A stretch of 55,809 nucleotides of DNA from Opitutaceae bacterium (lineage in GTDB: Bacteria; Verrucomicrobiota; Verrucomicrobiia; Opitutales; Opitutaceae): contig CANJNJ010000009.1 of assembly GCA_947474995.1 (NCBI GenBank), positions 1-55,809 on the forward strand, given 5' to 3'. The translations under genes were made by a program, and so were the position numbers. How positions within the stretch are numbered: position 1 is the first letter of the stretch; the number at the start of each line of letters is the position of its first letter. Of this stretch, positions 18,045 through 26,277 are shown one piece after another. Below the pieces are notes generated by a model. The model saw nothing but the letters and a program-made list of their open reading frames with translations. It did not search any database and was not told the origin of the DNA.

Positions 18045-18115
18045 TGTTGGTAGTCCCGCCTTTAGGCGGAATCCGAGCGGCGCAATCCTTCCGCCTGAAG
18101 GCGGAACTACCAACA
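18045..18115. repeat. Palindromic repeat family A, copy 2
   Basis: Sixteen-base arms TGTTGGTAGTCCCGCC / GGCGGAACTACCAACA with one mismatch enclose the same pair of inner GCGGAA hairpins as copy 1. Confidence 0.85.
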
Positions 18116-18303
18116 ACCGGGCGCCGCAAGAAAGTGAGATGCGCCCAGGCCGGCGCTAATTCAAGAAATAGCGTTGCCGATCCGTTGGGCCGGGCTAAAA
18201 CGGTACGTTTCATGGATGGCATGAACCACAACGCTTGGGCCGGCCTGGTTGCGAGCGCGACGCCCGCAAGGGAAGGCGCCTATCCGCGCACCTGGGAGGC
18301 ACC

Positions 18304-18654
18304 ATGTACCAGGTGACCTTTTCGGAACAGGCGATGCAGGAGCTGCACAAACTCGACCAGATGGCCCAGCTCGACGCCATCGACCCTCTGACCAGCCTGC
18401 GTCCAGACGACATCGCCAATCCGCGGGAGCCGCTCGGCAAGTTTCGGCGCGGCACCAAGTCTCTTTACCGATTGCGGTCGGGTAACTTCCGATTCTATTT
18501 TGAAGCGCAGGGCGAAGCCCTGCACGTCGACTATATTCTGCACCGCAATTCCCTCGAAGATTTCCTCCTGCGCAACAAGCTGCCGGTTTCCGAACAACAA
18601 CTGGTTGAGCAGGACTCCAAGTTTTGGAAGTACTTGGAAAGTTTGACGAAATGA
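18304..18654 (+). CDS. RelE/ParE-superfamily protein without an antitoxin, coupled to pssA
   Basis: Protein of 116 residues with the RelE/ParE toxin fold pattern: YQVTFSEQAMQELHKLD (strand then helix), LGKFRRGTKSLYRLRSGNFRFYF (basic central strands) and VDYILHRNSLEDFL (C-terminal strand and helix). RelE-type proteins cleave mRNA on ribosomes and ParE-type proteins poison gyrase. Here no antitoxin gene is adjacent. A C-terminal extension of about 25 residues is present, and the stop overlaps the pssA start by ATGA. It may be a domesticated regulatory protein rather than an active toxin, which is inference. The ATG at 18304 starts directly on the first strand. Confidence 0.75.
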   Translation: MYQVTFSEQAMQELHKLDQMAQLDAIDPLTSLRPDDIANPREPLGKFRRGTKSLYRLRSGNFRFYFEAQGEALHVDYILHRNSLEDFLLRNKLPVSEQQLVEQDSKFWKYLESLTK

Positions 18655-19571
18655 TTAACTCCCGCCGCCGCCCGCCGCCTGAAGAGAGCGCCGCCGCCGA
18701 TCTCGCCCGGCGCGAGGATCCGTACAACGTCACCCAGGCGAGCCGGATCTATTTCCTGCCGAACCTGATGACGGCCGGAAACCTCTTCTGCGGTTTCATG
18801 GCCATCGTGGAATGCATCCAGGCCCGCCTCGCGGAATCCTCGCCTTCCGCCGAATACCTCGGAGCGACCAATGCGGAGCATTACAAATACGCCGTCTGGC
18901 TGATCTTCGGCGCGGCAGCCTTCGACATGCTCGACGGCCGGCTGGCGCGCATGGGCGGCCGCGAGTCGCTCTTCGGGGCCGAATTCGATTCGCTGGCGGA
19001 CATCATTTCCTTCGGCATGGCGCCGGCACTCCTGATGTTTTACCTCATCATCTCGCCCACCCAGGGCATCGAGTGGTTTCGCCACATCGGCTGGTTCATC
19101 GGCTTCGTCTACCTGCTTTGCGCGGCGATCCGGCTGGCGCGGTTCAACGTGATCACCAACCCGCTGCTTTACCGCAATAAAAAGGAAACGAGCAAAGACT
19201 TCGTCGGCCTTCCGGTGCCGGCCGCCGCCGCCACCGTGGCTTCGCTCGTGTTGTTCCTGCTCAAGCTGGCAGAAACGGATCGCTCGTTGAAAAGTTGGGC
19301 GCTGGCGCTGCCTTTCCTGATGCTGCTGGTCGCGATGCTGATGGTCAGCACGGTTCGCTACCCCAGTGGCAAGAACTTGGATTTGCAGACCCAAACCCGC
19401 CTCCGGACATTCATCCTCACCCTTATCGTGGTCGGCTTCGTGGTGCTCTATAAGGAAATCGCCGTTTTCGCGATCTGCCTCGCCTACATTTTCTTTGGCC
19501 TCATCCGGCAATGGCGCCGCCCAAAGACTCCCGGTCCGGGCAGTCCGTCGTCCGCACCGAATTCCTTGTGA
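18651..19571 (+). CDS. pssA: CDP-diacylglycerol--serine O-phosphatidyltransferase
   Basis: Membrane enzyme of 306 residues making phosphatidylserine from CDP-diacylglycerol and serine, the precursor of phosphatidylethanolamine. The CDP-alcohol phosphotransferase signature is complete around residues 94-116: DGRLAR, then eight residues, G, AEF, D, SLA, D. Several hydrophobic helices are visible (~37-55, 78-95, 118-135, 145-165, 195-215, 222-240, 250-275). The ATG at 18651 overlaps the stop of the RelE-like gene by 4 bases, so translation is coupled. Unusually, no phosphatidylserine decarboxylase gene (psd) adjoins; dnaN follows after a 221-base gap. Confidence 0.92.
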   Translation: MINSRRRPPPEESAAADLARREDPYNVTQASRIYFLPNLMTAGNLFCGFMAIVECIQARLAESSPSAEYLGATNAEHYKYAVWLIFGAAAFDMLDGRLARMGGRESLFGAEFDSLADIISFGMAPALLMFYLIISPTQGIEWFRHIGWFIGFVYLLCAAIRLARFNVITNPLLYRNKKETSKDFVGLPVPAAAATVASLVLFLLKLAETDRSLKSWALALPFLMLLVAMLMVSTVRYPSGKNLDLQTQTRLRTFILTLIVVGFVVLYKEIAVFAICLAYIFFGLIRQWRRPKTPGPGSPSSAPNSL

Positions 19572-19735
19572 AAAGCCTGTGCATGCTTTCCCAACAACCC
19601 GCGTTTGGGAACAACTGGCTGGTTACGCGCAAAGTCCCCGAAGTTCTTCACCACGATTTTTCGGCCGCTTTCACAGGGAAAATCGCCGGTTGCTGGGCTT
19701 ATGCGCAGCCTATATGACTACTGATAGGATTCCTA

Positions 19736-19764
19736 TTGAACCTCTATCCTTTTAGCCTTTGTTA
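19736..19764 (+). promoter_or_regulatory. Candidate sigma-70 promoter of dnaN
   Basis: TTGAAC (19736-19741) and TTGTTA (19759-19764) are separated by 17 bases. This places a start site about 20 bases before the dnaN ATG. The gap here is visibly AT-rich compared with the rest of the window. Confidence 0.45.
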
Positions 19765-19792
19765 GTTACTGCCTTCACCAAGTAGCCCTGAA

Positions 19793-20917
19793 ATGAAATT
19801 CAAAATCAACCGCGATCATTTTGCCAACGGCCTCGCGCAGGTGCTCAACGTCGTCGGCTCGAAGGCCACGATGCCCATTTTGAGCAACGTTTTGATCGAA
19901 GCGGAGAAGGATCAAATCTCGCTCACGACCACCAACCTTGATTTGGGCATTCGCTGCAAAATCAAGGCCGAGGTGAAGGAAACCGGGTCGGTCACCCTGC
20001 CGGTCAAACGTTTGGCCGGGATTGTGCGCGAACTGCCCAATGTGGACGTTTCCTTCGATGGGTCGCCCAATCATCAGGTCAAGCTGACCTCCGGTGGCTC
20101 GACGTTTCGGATCATGGGCATCGGCAAGGAAGAATTCCCCCCGCTGCCGGAATTCGGTGAGGAAAAGGCGTACAGCCTCGAGCAGGGTGAACTCGTGACG
20201 ATGCTCAAGAGCGTCGCCTACGCGCAATCGACGGACGAGACACGCTACATCCTCAACGGCGTCTATTTCAACTTTAAGGACGGCAAACTCTCGCTTGTCG
20301 CCACCGATGGCCGGCGGCTCGCCCTCATCGCCAAGGAAATGGAAGTTCCAGCCGCCAGCGCGGGTGCCATCATCCTGCCGGCCAAAACCGTGGGCGAACT
20401 CACGCGCCTCCTCGACAAGGGCGAGAAGGTCAAAATCAACTTCAACGAACGCCGGGCCGCCTTCCAAATCGCAACGGACAAGGATTCCAGCGGGCTGATC
20501 GACCACGTTTACCTCTACTCGAAAGTGGTCGAGGGCAATTACCCGAATTACCAGCAGGTCATCCCCAAGGAGACGCACCAGCGGATCAAGCTCGAGCGCG
20601 AGCTTTTCCTGCAATGCGTCCATCGCGCCGCCTTGGTTTGCTCCGAAAAAGCCAACTCGGTGAAGATCAAACTTTCGAGCAACCTGCTCGAGCTGTCCGC
20701 GCAAAGCCCGGATTTCGGCGAGGCCCACGAATCCATGGCCATCAGCTACAGCGGGCCAGATCTCCAGGTGGCCTTTAATCCGGCATTCGTGATGGACCCA
20801 TTGCGGGCGCTGTCGAAGGACGAAGTCTTTTTCGAAGTCAAGGACGAGGTCAGCCCGGGCGTGTTCAAGACGCTCGAGAATTTCGTCTGCGTGATTATGC
20901 CGGTGCGACTGAGCTAA
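19793..20917 (+). CDS. dnaN: DNA polymerase III beta subunit (sliding clamp)
   Basis: Ring-forming processivity clamp of 374 residues that tethers polymerase III and repair proteins to DNA. Three repeated clamp domains are visible. Landmarks: [25 protein letters not shown] (residues ~10-34), [16 protein letters not shown] (~66-81), [17 protein letters not shown] (~142-158), [11 protein letters not shown] (~167), and the C-terminal ending [11 protein letters not shown], the usual hydrophobic-Pro-Met/Val-Arg pocket. The gene lies downstream of pssA rather than next to dnaA, and no dnaA or origin-like repeats are seen in this window. A candidate promoter precedes it. Confidence 0.97.
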   Translation: MKFKINRDHFANGLAQVLNVVGSKATMPILSNVLIEAEKDQISLTTTNLDLGIRCKIKAEVKETGSVTLPVKRLAGIVRELPNVDVSFDGSPNHQVKLTSGGSTFRIMGIGKEEFPPLPEFGEEKAYSLEQGELVTMLKSVAYAQSTDETRYILNGVYFNFKDGKLSLVATDGRRLALIAKEMEVPAASAGAIILPAKTVGELTRLLDKGEKVKINFNERRAAFQIATDKDSSGLIDHVYLYSKVVEGNYPNYQQVIPKETHQRIKLERELFLQCVHRAALVCSEKANSVKIKLSSNLLELSAQSPDFGEAHESMAISYSGPDLQVAFNPAFVMDPLRALSKDEVFFEVKDEVSPGVFKTLENFVCVIMPVRLS

Positions 20918-20927
20918 GGAGGATAAA

Positions 20928-20949
20928 GTAGCACCGGGCTCTGACCGGC
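20928..20949 (+). repeat. Family C repeat after dnaN
   Basis: GTAGCACCGGGCTCTGACCGG begins 11 bases after the dnaN stop. It matches the units at 48487 (GTAGCGCCGGGCTCCGACCGG) and, more loosely, 30360 and 16673. Here the gene already stops upstream at TAA, so the repeat TAG is not used. Confidence 0.7.
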
Positions 20950-21101
20950 TTCGGCGCTGGGTTTTAGCGGTGAAAAGGCGGGACGGGTTCCGAGTTATCG
21001 GGGTCCCCTGATTTACCCAAAAATGCACGCCTGGCTTTATGCGAGGCAAGTTTGTGCTAGCGTGCAGCGCAGGATTCGCGTCCGATCGCCCGTTTCGCCT
21101 G

Positions 21102-21980
21102 ATGGAACCGACCTATTTCACCCTCTCTGCCATGGTCCTTTCGCTCGTGTTGATGCAGATCAACCGGCGGATGGCGTCCCCCATTCTTTCGATTCTGGAT
21201 CGCTGGTTGCGGTGGGTGGTCTTTTCCCTGGTCAGCGCGCACCTGGTGCGGGAGTTCGAGCTGATTGACCGGCCGTTTTGGGCGCTGGCGCTCGCTTTCT
21301 TCCTGCTCTGGTTCCTCGGCGAGACCCTCTACAACTGGATGGCGATCACGGCGCACAGCCTGAGTCCGGTGCCCCTGTTTCCCCGCTATGTGGTCAACAC
21401 GAGCGGCGAGGAGTGGCCGGTGCAACCGCGGCTCCTCCGGATTCGGGAGTGGCTGCGCGCGCAGGGCTTCAAGCAGACCCAGGCGCTGCGAGCCGAAATC
21501 GGGGGCGGCATTTTCCTGCGCGTTTCCATTTACCAGGATGCCGCGGCGACGTTTCGGATCCAGGTTACTTTCATTCCGCAGGTCAACGGGGCGCTGTCCG
21601 TCTGCTACGCCGTCACCTCGGTCACGGCGGATGACTCCCGCTACCTCACGGACAACCTGTACATTCCCTTCGGCGGGTTTTATCCCGAGACGTGGTTTGT
21701 CGAACGTGCGCCCTGGCGCCGTTCCCTGCCCCGGTTGCTCGCGCGTCATCGCGCCCGGCTCACGGCGGCGGGCGCGGTGCCCGTGCCGTTTACCACCGAT
21801 CCGCTGGCCGATCTCAACACGGTCCAGCACGAACTGGATCAGCTCAACACCGAGCTGGGTTTTCTCTATCCGCACTCCGACCGCGACGATCTCGGCAAGT
21901 TCACCCAGGAAGGCCGCTATCGGGTGTGGAAGGAAATCTGGATGCTGAACTATCTGGGGCGGTCGGCCCGGTACGAATAG
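21102..21980 (+). CDS. Uncharacterised membrane-anchored protein
   Basis: Protein of 292 residues with no family recognised. Two or three hydrophobic helices fill residues ~7-75 (FTLSAMVLSLVLM, WVVFSLVSAHLV, FWALALAFFLLWFLGE). A soluble region of about 215 residues follows, with alternating strands (FLRVSIYQDAAATFRIQVTFI) and the tryptophan-rich end WKEIWMLNYLGR. The ATG at 21102 starts immediately before the first helix. The soluble part probably lies in the cytoplasm or periplasm as a partner-binding domain. It is monocistronic, with a strong hairpin directly after its stop. Confidence 0.7.
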   Translation: MEPTYFTLSAMVLSLVLMQINRRMASPILSILDRWLRWVVFSLVSAHLVREFELIDRPFWALALAFFLLWFLGETLYNWMAITAHSLSPVPLFPRYVVNTSGEEWPVQPRLLRIREWLRAQGFKQTQALRAEIGGGIFLRVSIYQDAAATFRIQVTFIPQVNGALSVCYAVTSVTADDSRYLTDNLYIPFGGFYPETWFVERAPWRRSLPRLLARHRARLTAAGAVPVPFTTDPLADLNTVQHELDQLNTELGFLYPHSDRDDLGKFTQEGRYRVWKEIWMLNYLGRSARYE

Positions 21981-22000
21981 GTTTGGGCGCCGCCCAAACC
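21980..22000. terminator. Bidirectional hairpin between convergent genes
   Basis: GGTTTGGGCG-C-CGCCCAAACC is a perfect palindrome filling the entire 20-base space between the membrane-protein stop and the moaA stop. It is well placed to end both transcripts. No long T tract is present on either side. Confidence 0.7.
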
Positions 22001-23017
22001 TTATCCGCCGATATAGCTCATCTCAATCTTGGCGCGGGATTCGCCGGCGGCGAGGATTTCGGACCGTTCGTCGCTGTAGCGATCCACCCGCCCCCGCCAG
22101 ATGCGGGTGAGAAAGTTTTCCAGTTCCGGGTCGCTCGCCGACGCCCGCGCCGCGCCGAGCACGTCCCAACCGAGTGACGCAAAGAGGCAGGTGTAGAGTT
22201 TGCCGTCCGCGGAGAGCCGCGCCCGGTGACAATCGCGACAGAAGGGTTCCGTGACGGAGCTGATGAGCCCGATTTCACCGCGACCATCGCGATAACGATA
22301 ACGCGAAGCCACCTCCCCGCGATAGGCCGGACCGACGGGCTCGAGCGGCCAAAACGCCCCGACCCGCTCCACGATCTCCCGGGCCGGTACCACCCGTTCG
22401 AGCGTCCAATGGTTCGTGTTGCCCACGTCCATGAACTCGATGAACCGCAGGGTGTGGCCGCGGGCCCGGAAATACTCGCACAGCGCCGGCAACTCGAGGT
22501 CGTTCACGCCGCGTTGCATCACGCAGTTGATTTTGACCGGCAGGCCATGCGCCGCGGCGGCATCAATGCCGCGCAGGACGCGGGCGACCTTGAAGCCGAG
22601 GCCGTTCAATTTGCCCGCCGTGACGTCGTCGAGGGAATCAACGGAGACATTCACCCGGTCGAGCCCCGCCGCCTTCAGCGCGGGGGCAAGTTTTTCGAGC
22701 AGCCAGCCATTCGTGGTGAGCGCGACATCCTTCACCCCGAGATCCTGTTTCAGCACCCGAATCAGTTCCGGGACATCAGCCCGCAGCAGCGGCTCGCCGC
22801 CCGTGAGCCGGACTTTCTCGACGCCCAGAGCCCGAAACGCGCGGACAATCCGGGTGAGCTCGGCGAGCGTCATCAATTGCGGGTCGCGCAGAAAGGCATG
22901 GCCGGGGCCGAAAATCTCCGCGGGCATGCAATAAGGGCAGCGGAAGTTGCAGCGGTCGGTGACCGAGATCCGCAGGTCGCGCAGCGGACGGTTGAATTGA
23001 TCGGTGGGATGGTCCAT
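22001..23017 (-). CDS. moaA: GTP 3',8-cyclase MoaA
   Basis: Radical-SAM enzyme of 338 residues for the first step of molybdenum-cofactor synthesis, converting GTP to (8S)-3',8-cyclo-7,8-dihydroguanosine triphosphate. Seen: the SAM cluster motif CNFRCPYCM (residues ~23-31), RLTGGEPLLR near 70, TTNGWLLEK near 101, and the C-terminal second-cluster region FCRDCHRARLSADGKLYTCLF near 260-280. The last residues are YIGG, the conserved double-glycine tail. It is divergent from moeA and convergent with the membrane-protein gene. Confidence 0.96.
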   Translation of the reverse strand: MDHPTDQFNRPLRDLRISVTDRCNFRCPYCMPAEIFGPGHAFLRDPQLMTLAELTRIVRAFRALGVEKVRLTGGEPLLRADVPELIRVLKQDLGVKDVALTTNGWLLEKLAPALKAAGLDRVNVSVDSLDDVTAGKLNGLGFKVARVLRGIDAAAAHGLPVKINCVMQRGVNDLELPALCEYFRARGHTLRFIEFMDVGNTNHWTLERVVPAREIVERVGAFWPLEPVGPAYRGEVASRYRYRDGRGEIGLISSVTEPFCRDCHRARLSADGKLYTCLFASLGWDVLGAARASASDPELENFLTRIWRGRVDRYSDERSEILAAGESRAKIEMSYIGG

Positions 23018-23023
23018 GCAGGG

Positions 23024-23082
23024 GCGGCTTTACGCCGCGGGGAAAATGAGATGAAACTCGTTTTCGCGCGGCGTAAAGCCGC
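23024..23082. repeat. Perfect 16-base palindrome in moaA-moeA gap
   Basis: Arms GCGGCTTTACGCCGCG (23024-23039) and CGCGGCGTAAAGCCGC (23067-23082) fill the 78-base divergent region almost completely. Any promoters for moaA and moeA must lie in or across it. Confidence 0.8.
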
Positions 23083-23095
23083 ACCTACCGTTTTC

Positions 23096-24301
23096 ATGCT
23101 TACCCCCGCCGAGGCCGAAAGGCTCATTAACGAGAATATTACGCCGCTCCACCGCGAGGATTGCGCGATTGCCTCGGCCCACGGACGCATCCTGCGGACT
23201 GATTTGCGCGCCGATCGCGACCTGCCCCCCTTTGACCGGGTGACCATGGACGGCTATGCGCTGCGCTCTTCCGCCGTGGCGGCTGGCACCTGGGTATTTC
23301 GGGTTGAAGCCGTGCAGGCGGCCGGGATGCGAGCCTTCAAGTTGGGGGCGGCGGCGGACGGGTGTATCGAGGTGATGACGGGGGCGGTGCTGCCCGAGGG
23401 GGCCGACTGCGTTATCCCCTACGAGGAGACGAAACGGGACGGCGCCACCATGACGCTGAGCCCCGACGCGCCGGCCAAAGCGGGCAACGCCATCCATCGT
23501 CGGGGGAGCGATCATCGGGCCAATGCGATCATGGTGCGGGCCGACACCCGGTTGACCGGCCGCGAAATCGCGGTGGCCGCGGCCTGCGGCTATGGCGTTC
23601 TGACGGTCAGCCAGCTGCCGAAGATCGCGGTCGTGGCGACGGGCGATGAACTGGTGGAGGTCGATTCCCCGGTGGCGCCGCACCAGATTCGGCGCAGCAA
23701 TGACCATGCCTTGCGGGCCGCGCTGATCCTCGCGGGCTATCCCAACGTCGAACGCTTTCATTTTCGCGACGTGCGCCACGAAATCGAGCACATGCTCTGG
23801 CATGTCATCGCCGAGTTCGACGTCGTGGTCGTGACCGGAGGCGTTTCCAAGGGGAAATTCGACTACCTGCCGGCTGAGCTCGATCGTCAGGGCGTGAAAA
23901 AGATTTTTCAGGGTGTCGCGCAGCGGCCGGGCAAGCCCTTGTGGTTTGGCCGGAGTGCGCGGGGCACGCCCGTGTTCGCCCTGCCGGGCAATCCCGTTTC
24001 GGCCTACACGTGCCTGCACCGTTACGTGCTCCCGGCGCTGGCGCGCGCGGGTGGGCTCACGCCGATTGGGCCGCGGATGGTGGCGTTGGCGTCCGCCGTG
24101 ACCTTTCGGCCCAGGCTCGCTTATTTTCTCCCGGTGAAATTGACCACCGGCCCACGGGCCGAGGTGCTGGCGATTCCCGATCCCAGCAACACCTCCGGTG
24201 ATTTTGCCGGCCTGGTCGACACGGACGGCTTCGTGGAATTGCCCGCGGAGACGGATGAGTTCCCCGCGGGAACGCTCGTCGCGTTTCGGCCATGGGTGTA
24301 G
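23096..24301 (+). CDS. moeA: Molybdopterin molybdenumtransferase MoeA
   Basis: Enzyme of 401 residues that inserts molybdenum into adenylylated molybdopterin. Seen: PPFDRVTMDGYAL near residue 43-55 (family start signature), GAVLPEGADCVIPYEE near 97, VVATGDELVEVDSP near 180, VVVTGGVSKGKFDYLP near 246 (GGxSxG loop, with Lys where many members have Met or Val) and FALPGNPVSAYTC near 298. The open frame runs far upstream, but that part is antisense to moaA, so the ATG at 23096 is used. It is first of a plus-strand set with moaC, moaD and moaE. Confidence 0.93.
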   Translation: MLTPAEAERLINENITPLHREDCAIASAHGRILRTDLRADRDLPPFDRVTMDGYALRSSAVAAGTWVFRVEAVQAAGMRAFKLGAAADGCIEVMTGAVLPEGADCVIPYEETKRDGATMTLSPDAPAKAGNAIHRRGSDHRANAIMVRADTRLTGREIAVAAACGYGVLTVSQLPKIAVVATGDELVEVDSPVAPHQIRRSNDHALRAALILAGYPNVERFHFRDVRHEIEHMLWHVIAEFDVVVVTGGVSKGKFDYLPAELDRQGVKKIFQGVAQRPGKPLWFGRSARGTPVFALPGNPVSAYTCLHRYVLPALARAGGLTPIGPRMVALASAVTFRPRLAYFLPVKLTTGPRAEVLAIPDPSNTSGDFAGLVDTDGFVELPAETDEFPAGTLVAFRPWV

Positions 24302-24347
24302 GATTTTCCATTCGTCATTTGCCGTTGGTCATTGGACCTTTTCCCCT

Positions 24348-24821
24348 ATGTTTTCCCACCTCGACGCGAAAAACCGCCCCTCGATGGTCAACGTCGGCGC
24401 CAAGGCCGTGACCCGGCGCACGGCGCACGCGGTCGCGATTGTGACGCTGCCAGGGGAGCTGGCCGCCCTGTTGCGCGACGGGGAGATCGCGACGAAGAAA
24501 GGCCCGCTTTTTCACACCGCCGTGCTGGCCGGTGTCATGGGCGCCAAGAAAACCAGCGAACTTATCCCGCTGTGTCACCCGCTGGCCCTCGACGATTGTC
24601 AGGTCGAAATCAAACCCGATGTCGGACGCGGGGAGATCGCGATTCATTGCCGCGTGGAGACGCATTCGAAGACCGGAGTAGAAATGGAGGCGCTGACCGG
24701 CGCCTCCATCGCGGCGCTGACTTTTTACGACATGGCCAAGGCGGTTTCGCATGGCATCATCATCAAGGAGGTTCGCCTCCTGGAAAAGACCGGCGGCAAG
24801 AGCGACTACCATGCGTCGTAG
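24348..24821 (+). CDS. moaC: Cyclic pyranopterin monophosphate synthase MoaC
   Basis: Enzyme of 157 residues turning the MoaA product into cyclic pyranopterin monophosphate. Seen: MVNVGAKAVTRRTAHA near residue 13, KKGPLFHTAVLAGVMGAKKTSELIPLCHPLAL across 51-82 (active-site Lys and His), and GVEMEALTGASIAALTFYDMAKA near 112-134 (conserved catalytic Lys and Asp). Ends with the typical GGKSDY tail. It follows moeA by 46 bases. The ATG at 24348 is right for the family. Confidence 0.95.
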   Translation: MFSHLDAKNRPSMVNVGAKAVTRRTAHAVAIVTLPGELAALLRDGEIATKKGPLFHTAVLAGVMGAKKTSELIPLCHPLALDDCQVEIKPDVGRGEIAIHCRVETHSKTGVEMEALTGASIAALTFYDMAKAVSHGIIIKEVRLLEKTGGKSDYHAS

Positions 24822-24853
24822 CAGGAAACAGTTGGGCCATGGGCTACGCGCCA

Positions 24854-24925
24854 GGTTGGTCGTTCCGCCTTCAGGCGGAATCCGGCCACTTCAAGGCGTC
24901 CGCCTAAAGACGGAACGACCAATCC
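24854..24925. repeat. Palindromic repeat family A, copy 3
   Basis: GGTTGGTCGTTCCGCCT (24854-24870) pairs with its complement ending at 24925, one base changed, around the usual inner GCGGAA hairpin. It ends seven bases before the moaD start, so it occupies the place where a ribosome binding site should be. Confidence 0.85.
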
Positions 24926-24932
24926 GGGCAAA

Positions 24933-25172
24933 ATGACCATCTCCGTCCAATATTTTGCCATCCTGCGGGAACAGCGGGGCCTGACCGAGGAGCGGCTCAA
25001 CACGGCCGCCACCACGCCGGCCGCGCTCTACGAGGAGCTGAAGGCCCGACATGCGTTTTCGCTGCCCTCCAACCGGATTCGCGCCGCGATCAACGACGAG
25101 TTTGTTGCGCCGACTGCGCTGCTGCGCGAAGGGGATCGGGTCGTTTTCATCCCTCCGGTCGCCGGCGGCTAA
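24933..25172 (+). CDS. moaD: MoaD, molybdopterin synthase small subunit
   Basis: Ubiquitin-fold sulfur carrier of 79 residues. It ends in the Gly-Gly tail (PVAGG) that is thiocarboxylated and delivers sulfur to precursor Z in complex with MoaE. Seen: ISVQYFAILREQRGL at the start, TPAALYEELKARH helix near 28, and INDEFVAPTALLREGDRVVFIPPVAGG at the end. There is no clear ribosome binding site: the 20 bases before the ATG are the arm of a palindromic repeat. It is followed 14 bases later by moaE. Confidence 0.93.
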   Translation: MTISVQYFAILREQRGLTEERLNTAATTPAALYEELKARHAFSLPSNRIRAAINDEFVAPTALLREGDRVVFIPPVAGG

Positions 25173-25186
25173 ATTTTTCTCCCCGT

Positions 25187-25639
25187 ATGTTCAAAATCTC
25201 GTCCGAGCCTTTCGATCCGGCTTCCCTCCAACGCGTGCTTGCGGAAGCGCGGGCCGGGGCCTGCGTGACGTTTGAAGGCTGGGTGCGAAATCACAATGAA
25301 GGCCAGGCGGTGCAGTCGCTCGAATACGAAGCTTACGCCCCGTTGGCGGTTAAAGAGGGTGAGAGGATTTTGGCCGAAGCCCACGAAAAATATGCCCTTT
25401 TGGGGGCGGTTTGTGTCCACCGGGTCGGGCACCTGCGCTTGGGCGACCTCGCGGTCTGGGTCGGGGTGACGGCGGAGCATCGCGGTGCAGCGTTCGACGC
25501 CTGCCGCTACATCATCGACGAGGCCAAGGCCCGGGTACCGATTTGGAAGAAAGAGCACTACGCCACCGGTTCGACCGCCTGGATCAATGCGGCCACCCGT
25601 GGTGAACACGCGACACCCGACGCCCGACCGCCGGGCTAG
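25187..25639 (+). CDS. moaE: MoaE, molybdopterin synthase large subunit
   Basis: Catalytic subunit of 150 residues that, with MoaD, makes the dithiolene of molybdopterin. Seen: VTFEGWVRNHNEGQAVQSLEYEAY (residues ~28-51), VCVHRVGHLRLGD near 82, HRGAAFDACRYIIDEAK near 101-117 and VPIWKKEHYATGSTAWI near 119-135 with the active-site lysines. It is the last gene of the moeA-moaC-moaD-moaE run. A mogA/moaB adenylyltransferase gene is not in the window. Confidence 0.95.
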   Translation: MFKISSEPFDPASLQRVLAEARAGACVTFEGWVRNHNEGQAVQSLEYEAYAPLAVKEGERILAEAHEKYALLGAVCVHRVGHLRLGDLAVWVGVTAEHRGAAFDACRYIIDEAKARVPIWKKEHYATGSTAWINAATRGEHATPDARPPG

Positions 25640-25653
25640 CTTAGCGTCCGTGA

Positions 25654-25723
25654 AGGAGGGCCGAGCTGCGTCGAGGCCGAATCAATGTCATCGGGATTAA
25701 AGGGCTCGACGGAGCTCGCCCTC
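25654..25723. repeat. Long palindrome after moaE
   Basis: GGAGGGCCGAGCTGCGTCGAG (from 25655) pairs with CTCGACGGAGCTCGCCCTCC (25704-25723), with one extra base and one change. It lies just after the moaE stop and could end the molybdenum-cofactor transcript. Confidence 0.75.
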
Positions 25724-25870
25724 CATTGTCACCTCATCTAATTGTAAAACAATGGGTAACAAGCTGGAGCAGTAAAGTACCCGACCATTCCTTAGGCTAA
25801 AATTTGGCGAATAATGGGCGGGAAAGTAATTCGTCTCGATTGACTAGGGGCGGGGTCTACTACGGGGACC

Positions 25871-26185
25871 ATGAATATCGCCGCTGCTTTCTCGAACGTC
25901 GCCAATTCGACTGCCGCCGACCGGCTTCGGCAGATTCCGATGGAATTCTGGATGAAGGTTGGGCTGGGAATTTTGATCATCTTCGGAACGGTGATTTTGA
26001 TTCGGAAAGTGGCCCAAGTGAACAAGAGCGTGCTCGCCGTCGTTTCCGGCCTGGTGTTGACGATCGTTGGCTTTAGCTGGATCTACGAACGAAACGAGCC
26101 GAGTTGGGCGACCCCGGCGGTGAAGTTTTTGTCAGGTTTTTTCCCCACCAAAGGAGTGGTCCAGCAAAAGGGGCACGGTGTATGA
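25871..26185 (+). CDS. Small two-helix membrane protein
   Basis: Protein of 104 residues, not assigned to a family. An amphipathic N-terminal stretch (NIAAAFSNVANSTAADRLRQ) leads into two membrane helices, FWMKVGLGILIIFGTVILI (~26-44) and VLAVVSGLVLTIVGFSWIY (~54-72), and a short soluble tail. A GGGGACC purine run immediately precedes the ATG at 25871. It stands alone between moaE and gnd. Confidence 0.62.
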   Translation: MNIAAAFSNVANSTAADRLRQIPMEFWMKVGLGILIIFGTVILIRKVAQVNKSVLAVVSGLVLTIVGFSWIYERNEPSWATPAVKFLSGFFPTKGVVQQKGHGV

Positions 26186-26277
26186 CGGTGACGCCGGCTT
26201 CTTTTTGAGCCGCCGTGTTAGAATCGGGTTGGTTTTCGCAGGCCATCGGCTAGTTCTGGCGACCCCTTTCCATCGTT

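Larger units (their letters stand above)
17877..18303. other. 427-base repeat-rich intergenic gap
   Basis: Gap between the divergent hydrolase (minus) and RelE-like (plus) genes. It contains a family E repeat (17962-18011) and a family A palindrome (18045-18115). The last ~150 bases should carry the promoter of the relE-like/pssA pair, but no convincing -35/-10 pair was found. No antitoxin-like open frame is present. Confidence 0.6.

Noticed and set aside
22226-23095. Upstream extension of the moeA frame
   Set aside because: It is antisense to moaA and unlike any MoeA N-terminus; the ATG at 23096 fits the family.
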